DNA of 64,000 nucleotides. It comes from Atopobiaceae bacterium (GTDB lineage: Bacteria; Actinomycetota; Coriobacteriia; Coriobacteriales; Atopobiaceae). Of this stretch, positions 59,671 to 64,000 are shown piece by piece. The number at the start of each line of letters is the position of its first letter. Position 1 is the stretch's first letter. The notes under the pieces were generated by a model. That model worked only from the letters and a program-made list of their open reading frames with translations, ran no database searches and had not been told where the DNA came from. The stretch is from positions 1-64,000 of the forward strand of contig JAFWMH010000020.1 in the NCBI GenBank assembly GCA_017510785.1, written 5' to 3'. The position numbers and the translations under genes are program-made.

Positions 59671-62427
59671 ATGGTTTTGAGCGACGTAACGAAGGATGGT
59701 CGTGCAAAGGTGCTTGGCGTCTACACGCTCGCCTTTGCGGTTGCTGCTTTCATTGCTTTTATGCCGCTCATGGTGGAAGGGAAGAGCTTAATCAACAAGG
59801 TTGATGGGCTCAGCCAGCAATTTGGAACATTTGTGGATATGGGGATGACCCTGCGGGGGATTTGGGCAGATTTTTTGGCTGGGAAGGGCCTGCACGTGCC
59901 ATTCTACGACTTCTCAACGGGATATGGCAGCGCGCGGAGCTGGTCTCATGACCCTCTCCAATACCTGTCCTTCTTCTGCTCGACCGATAACGCGGAATGG
60001 CTGTTCAACGTGCTCGTGGTGGTGCGAATCTGGCTGGCGGGTGCTTGTGCTTTGCCACTGATGTTCCGACTTGGCACATCACAACGCGGTGCCGTGTTGG
60101 GCGCACTTGCGTATGCGTTCTCGGGATCGGGGCTGCATTGCGCAATGCAAACCCACATGCTGAACGTGATGATACTTTTTCCCGTTGTGGCATACGGTGC
60201 GTTGGGGCTTCTGGAGGGGGAGAGGCCGTGGCCGTACGTATTCGCTTGCGGGGGATGTTGCTTCGTATGTGGCCCCTACCTGTTCTACATGGTGCAGTTG
60301 CTCATAGCGGTTCTCGTCATTACGATCTTGGCTGTGCGACGTGCGTCGTGGCGTGATTGGCTGCGATTCTTTGCGTTGTTTATCAGCTGTACCGTGGTTT
60401 CCATGCTTATGGCATGCGACCGCCTGGCGGATATCGCGCGCATAAGCTCGCTCGATAGGGTGAGCGTTGATTATCCCAATCCCTTGCTATACTCCGCGGA
60501 GTACTACCAAAGGCTCGTTTGTGGGTTTGCGGCCGCCGCCTCAGGAATGGTCAATTGTCGCTATTATGGCTACGGTGCCTGCGTACTGCTTGGGGCTATA
60601 GCGCTGTGGATGGATGAGCCGAACCAAAGGGTTCTAGTTCTTCGTGCACTGTTTGTAGCGGGGCTGGTGTTTTTGTGCGTGCCGTTCGCCGGCTCCGTTT
60701 TAAACGGACTCTCATATTCAACGAATCGATGGGTGTTTGGTTTTGCGCTTCTTGTTGCCTGTATTGCGGGAACGCAATTGGAGCGCGTGCTGGCTATGGA
60801 CGTAAAGCAACTGACGAGACTTGCTGCGGTATTACTTGCGTACTGTGCCTTGGTTCTTATCATACCGTACAAGGAGTCCGTGCAGGCGCACTGGCAAATG
60901 ATGGCGGCGTGGGCGGTGGTGCTCTTCCTAGCGCTGCGTTCGGGGAAATGGGGCTCCATCGCGTTGCGGGCAACGTGCGTCGTGGCGCTGGGGTGCAACT
61001 GGGCGCTCTTCTTCTCGCCGATGGGTGTGAACTGGCAGGGCCGGTTGCTGTTCCAGGGGGACGCATACCCACTTGCCGCTACCGAGACGCCGGCGGGGCT
61101 TGCCGCGAACAGTGAGCTTGCAAGTACGTCGCGTACCGACAGGTCGGTTGCGTTGGCAAAGTACTCCCAAACACCAGGACTTTTGGCCCATCGGTTGCTC
61201 GACACCTATGGCATTGACTTCTATTCCTCGGTTTACAACAACGACGTTGATATATTTCACAGCGAGATGGGCCTTGCGTTTTCGGATTTGCCTGCTTCGT
61301 ATTTTACGTTAGATCAGCGTGCCGCTCTTATGCGTGTTCTGGGGGTGGGTACGTACGTTACGAAGAAGGGGGCGAGGCCGCTGCTTCCCTATGGCGTGCA
61401 AAGCGATTCTGCTGACTCGCTGGAAACACGGCTTGGCGAAACATTCGAGTTGTACGAAGAAGAAACGCCGAGCTCACTTGCGCTTGTGTACAACGATGTA
61501 ATTGCGCAAACAACGTACGAAAGCCTTACGCCCTTGCAAAAGCAGGAGGCGCTATTGCAACGCGTGGTGCTTAGCGATGAGGATGCGCAGGGTCGTACTC
61601 TTGGTGTGCCGGAGCTGACGAGCGAGGAGGCGAATTTTTCTGTATTGGAGCTTAGCGATGGCGTCAAGCTCAAGAACGGGGCTCTCGTGGTGAGCAAGGC
61701 CTCCTCGTACGTTCGACTGGAGCTTGAGCATCCCGTCAGCTCTTGCGAGATGTACCTCTATGTGAAGGGTCTCGCCTTTGACGCCATGAGTCCGCGAGAG
61801 CGTTATACCAGCATGGAGTGGAACAAACTCACGCGTGCCCAGCAGCGGAAGATCGAACGCAGCGAGAAGACTTGGGAAGAGCCGACGACGTTTAAGATTG
61901 GTGTAAAGTCTAGTGTTTGCAGCAACGTGGCAGATATCATTGCCACGCCCCACAACGACCTTTACGGTGGTAAGGACACGTGGCTATGGAATGCGGGGTA
62001 CTCGAACAAAACTGTTCGTCGGTTCAGGCTCACCTTCTATACCCCTGGTGTATATACGTTTGACGATTTTAAGGTATTCGCGCAGCCCATGGATACCTAC
62101 GATGAGGCGACCGAAAGGTTCGCCGCGCAAGCCGTGAAGGACTTGGACATCGCTGACGATACGTTGACGTGTTCGGTGGATGCAAGTGCGGGGCAAATGC
62201 TCTTCCTGAGCATACCTTACGATGAATGTTGGCACGCCAAGGTGAATGGCGTGGAGGTGGATGTCCACAAGGCGGATACCGCATTCATGGCAATCGACCT
62301 CGTCGAAGGAACCAACGAGATTGAGTTTGCGTTCAAGTCCAATGCGCGGTACATGACGTCGGTGGGTGTTGTAACGACTCTTGTTTGTTTGGTTGTGTGC
62401 TTTCGTAGCCGAATACTGCGCCGGTAA
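59671..62427 (+). CDS. YfhO-family multi-pass membrane protein
   Basis: ATG 59671 follows GAGGTGTGAG, 91 bases after the flippase, so it may have its own promoter. Residues about 10-430 contain around 12 helices (VLGVYTLAFAVAAFIAFMPLM, FVDMGMTLRGIWADFLAGKGLHVPFYDFSTGYGS), followed by a 450-residue extracellular region and a final helix (TSVGVVTTLVCLVVCF). YfhO proteins are GT-C-like and are tied to glycosylation of lipoteichoic acid or wall polymers with lipid-linked sugars. Here it probably decorates the polymer outside the cell. Confidence 0.85.
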   Translation: MVLSDVTKDGRAKVLGVYTLAFAVAAFIAFMPLMVEGKSLINKVDGLSQQFGTFVDMGMTLRGIWADFLAGKGLHVPFYDFSTGYGSARSWSHDPLQYLSFFCSTDNAEWLFNVLVVVRIWLAGACALPLMFRLGTSQRGAVLGALAYAFSGSGLHCAMQTHMLNVMILFPVVAYGALGLLEGERPWPYVFACGGCCFVCGPYLFYMVQLLIAVLVITILAVRRASWRDWLRFFALFISCTVVSMLMACDRLADIARISSLDRVSVDYPNPLLYSAEYYQRLVCGFAAAASGMVNCRYYGYGACVLLGAIALWMDEPNQRVLVLRALFVAGLVFLCVPFAGSVLNGLSYSTNRWVFGFALLVACIAGTQLERVLAMDVKQLTRLAAVLLAYCALVLIIPYKESVQAHWQMMAAWAVVLFLALRSGKWGSIALRATCVVALGCNWALFFSPMGVNWQGRLLFQGDAYPLAATETPAGLAANSELASTSRTDRSVALAKYSQTPGLLAHRLLDTYGIDFYSSVYNNDVDIFHSEMGLAFSDLPASYFTLDQRAALMRVLGVGTYVTKKGARPLLPYGVQSDSADSLETRLGETFELYEEETPSSLALVYNDVIAQTTYESLTPLQKQEALLQRVVLSDEDAQGRTLGVPELTSEEANFSVLELSDGVKLKNGALVVSKASSYVRLELEHPVSSCEMYLYVKGLAFDAMSPRERYTSMEWNKLTRAQQRKIERSEKTWEEPTTFKIGVKSSVCSNVADIIATPHNDLYGGKDTWLWNAGYSNKTVRRFRLTFYTPGVYTFDDFKVFAQPMDTYDEATERFAAQAVKDLDIADDTLTCSVDASAGQMLFLSIPYDECWHAKVNGVEVDVHKADTAFMAIDLVEGTNEIEFAFKSNARYMTSVGVVTTLVCLVVCFRSRILRR

Positions 62428-62535
62428 GAAATGTGGTTAGAATGGGTGATTGCCTATGATGGTTTACATATAGACGACAGATTGAAAAAGGTTTTGAAAT
62501 AGGTACCTCTTTCTTGTTGATTCTGGGGCGTTCGT

Positions 62536-63954
62536 ATGAATGTAGATGCAATTGGTCAAGGCTTTTGGCGTTCATGGATGAGTGACGAAGGTGTAAACTC
62601 GTTCTCGTCCCTTCGGACATGGATTGCGGAGCGTAACGCCAACACGCCGGTGGGCGTGCGTAGGATTTCGCTCGAGCGTTGTGCGCCGTGGCATTACAAT
62701 GTGGCAACCGGACGTATTGAAAACGAGCAACAGTCGTTCTTCCAGATTGCCGGACTCAGGATGTACAGTAAGAATATCGCGACGGGCGAGCTTACTCCCA
62801 TCCGTGAGCAGCCCATCATAATCCAGGATGAAATTGGCTTCCTCGGTATCGTTTGCAAGGAGTTCGATGGTGTCATGCACTTCCTCATGCAGGCAAAGAT
62901 TGAGCCTGGCAACGTAAACAAGGTGCAGATATCGCCGACGACGCAGGCGACGCGCAGCAACTTCATGAGGCTGCATGGAGGCAAGTCGCCAACCTACCTT
63001 CACTACTTCACCAATCCGGAGAAGCACCACATTGTAGTCGATCAAATACAATCCGAGCAGTCCTCGCGTTTCTTGGGAAAGCGCAACAGGAACATGGTGG
63101 TTGTGGCGAGTGATGATGTGTCGGTGCTGCCGACGCATCGTTGGATGACGCTCGGCCAAATCATGCACATGATGGAGTTCGATAACCTCGTGAATATGGA
63201 CGCGCGTACGGTGCTTTCGTGTTTGCCCTGGTCGTTCTGGCGCGAGTATCCGGAGGACATGGAACAACGACTCACCCCATGGGGAAAGCTCATTGCCAAC
63301 TCGTATATGGCTCCGCTCGATGTGAGCAAACTCAATGCGGCGTATTGCTTGCTCAACGATTACAAGACGTTCGACACGACGGTTACTGACGTGGTTCCGG
63401 TTACCGAACTAACCGATTGGGTGATGTTGCCTTACGAGATTCGCCACCGCAAAAGCTATCCCTTTAAGGTTATCTTTTGTGACGTGAATATTGAGGGCCG
63501 CGAAGTTCAGCACTGGACGCAACCGCTCATGGAGGCAAAGGGGCAAGCACTCTTCGCCTTGCTCGCCTGTAGAGATGGTAATGCAGCCAGATTCCTTGTT
63601 CGGATTAATCCAGAGATTGGTTGTTTCGACAAAGTCGAGTTTGCGCCGACTGTTCAGCGGGAGTCGGGCTACCTTGGTGGAGATGACGTTGTCCAGCGCA
63701 CGATGCTTGATTACGTAGACAAGGGCACGGGCGTGATGGCGGACGTACTGCTCTCGGAGGAGGGTGGGCGTTTCTACTGCGAACAAAACCGTAACGTCAT
63801 TCTCTTTGTGGACGAATGCCCGCGAGAGTTGCAGTCGGATGTTTTGCCCAGTGGTTATATCTGGCTCGATTTGGCAACGCTTAACCTGCTCATGCGCGCG
63901 GGCAATGTTTTGAACATTCAGCTTCGCAATTTATTATCGCTGCTACGGATATAA
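62536..63954 (+). CDS. NDP-hexose 2,3-dehydratase
   Basis: ATG 62536 has TGGGGCG upstream. The 472-residue protein shows the duplicated dehydratase pattern: first half GFLGIVCKEFDGVMHFLMQAKIEPGNVNKVQISPTTQATRSNF, second half FFALLACRDG-type and FLVRINPEIGCFDKVEFAPTVQRES, each with a QxEPGN/NPEIG-type core and PT-Q motif. The family (EvaA/TylX3/SpnO type) removes water from an NDP-4-keto-6-deoxyhexose at C2-C3, giving 2-deoxysugars. No sugar-nucleotide epimerase or ketoreductase is yet visible, but the next gene may be the reductase. Confidence 0.87.
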   Translation: MNVDAIGQGFWRSWMSDEGVNSFSSLRTWIAERNANTPVGVRRISLERCAPWHYNVATGRIENEQQSFFQIAGLRMYSKNIATGELTPIREQPIIIQDEIGFLGIVCKEFDGVMHFLMQAKIEPGNVNKVQISPTTQATRSNFMRLHGGKSPTYLHYFTNPEKHHIVVDQIQSEQSSRFLGKRNRNMVVVASDDVSVLPTHRWMTLGQIMHMMEFDNLVNMDARTVLSCLPWSFWREYPEDMEQRLTPWGKLIANSYMAPLDVSKLNAAYCLLNDYKTFDTTVTDVVPVTELTDWVMLPYEIRHRKSYPFKVIFCDVNIEGREVQHWTQPLMEAKGQALFALLACRDGNAARFLVRINPEIGCFDKVEFAPTVQRESGYLGGDDVVQRTMLDYVDKGTGVMADVLLSEEGGRFYCEQNRNVILFVDECPRELQSDVLPSGYIWLDLATLNLLMRAGNVLNIQLRNLLSLLRI

Positions 63955-63967
63955 GGGAGTTCCAACC

Positions 63968-64000
63968 ATGCGCATCGGAGTACTGTGCCCTTCAAACATC
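63968..64000 (+). CDS. Start of a Gfo/Idh/MocA-type oxidoreductase (partial)
   Basis: GGGAGTTCCAACC precedes ATG 63968, and the 11 visible residues are MRIGVLCPSNI, which resembles the NAD(P) Rossmann start of Gfo/Idh/MocA enzymes found next to 2,3-dehydratases as the C3-ketoreductase. Only 33 bases are in the window, so this rests on context. Confidence 0.4.
   Translation, partial: MRIGVLCPSNI

Overview
The window looks like chromosomal DNA of a Gram-positive actinobacterium, most probably class Coriobacteriia (Olsenella, Collinsella or Atopobium type). The reasons are the fairly high G+C with many GTG and TTG starts, an AmaP/DUF2273/Asp23 operon, a LytR-CpsA-Psr protein, a wall-sorted surface protein, H2O-forming NADH oxidase, a sensory [FeFe] hydrogenase and many small intergenic repeat elements. 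The genus is inference; no rRNA or marker set is present. About 50 protein genes are supported, plus one initiator tRNA and several gene remnants.

Left part (1-22 kb): the end of a response regulator, a wall-anchored DUF4430/beta-propeller protein, a mosaic of four tandem repeats, a membrane SGNH hydrolase, a large SpoIIE-type phosphatase fused to an anti-sigma-like ATPase domain, YebC, a membrane J-domain protein, an LCP wall-polymer ligase, an AAA-ATPase/PD-(D/E)XK protein, the amaP-DUF2273-asp23 envelope-stress operon, an acyltransferase preceded by a G-rich 9-base-period repeat, and a single-gene DUF262/DUF1524/RAMA-like restriction candidate.

Middle (22-44 kb): tRNA-fMet followed by a class III Fic enzyme, the debris of an AbiE toxin-antitoxin pair, an orphan Nif11-type RiPP precursor, two small genes (52 and 53 codons) that fall below usual ORF cut-offs, a C_GCAxxG_C_C protein, long hairpin elements, the sensory hydrogenase with its PP2C partner, a leftward group (ACT-metallo-beta-lactamase fusion, AIM24, alpha/beta hydrolase, four-SH3 secreted protein), an unrecognised two-gene module with a HECAH metal-binding motif, NADH oxidase, a split CHR transporter, a threonine-aldolase-like enzyme and a small DMT transporter. 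The 3' end of the DMT gene is repeated on the far side of a second AAA-ATPase/PD-(D/E)XK gene.

Right part (44.5-64 kb): a long rightward surface-polymer locus. It encodes UDP-glucose dehydrogenase, an initiating sugar transferase, a DUF115 protein, a complete KDO-type set (KdsD, a CMP-sugar synthetase, KdsA, KdsC), an acyltransferase, a CDP-glycerol transferase, a GT4 glycosyltransferase, two glycerol-3-phosphate-cytidylyltransferase-like enzymes, a Wzy-like protein, LicD, an asparagine-synthase-like enzyme, a flippase, a YfhO-type protein and an NDP-hexose 2,3-dehydratase. Together they suggest a phosphoglycerol-decorated wall glycopolymer carrying a 3-deoxy-ulosonic acid and possibly a deoxysugar, built on undecaprenyl phosphate, flipped, polymerised and perhaps attached by the LCP protein. 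KDO synthesis in a presumed single-membrane bacterium is the most striking feature of the window.
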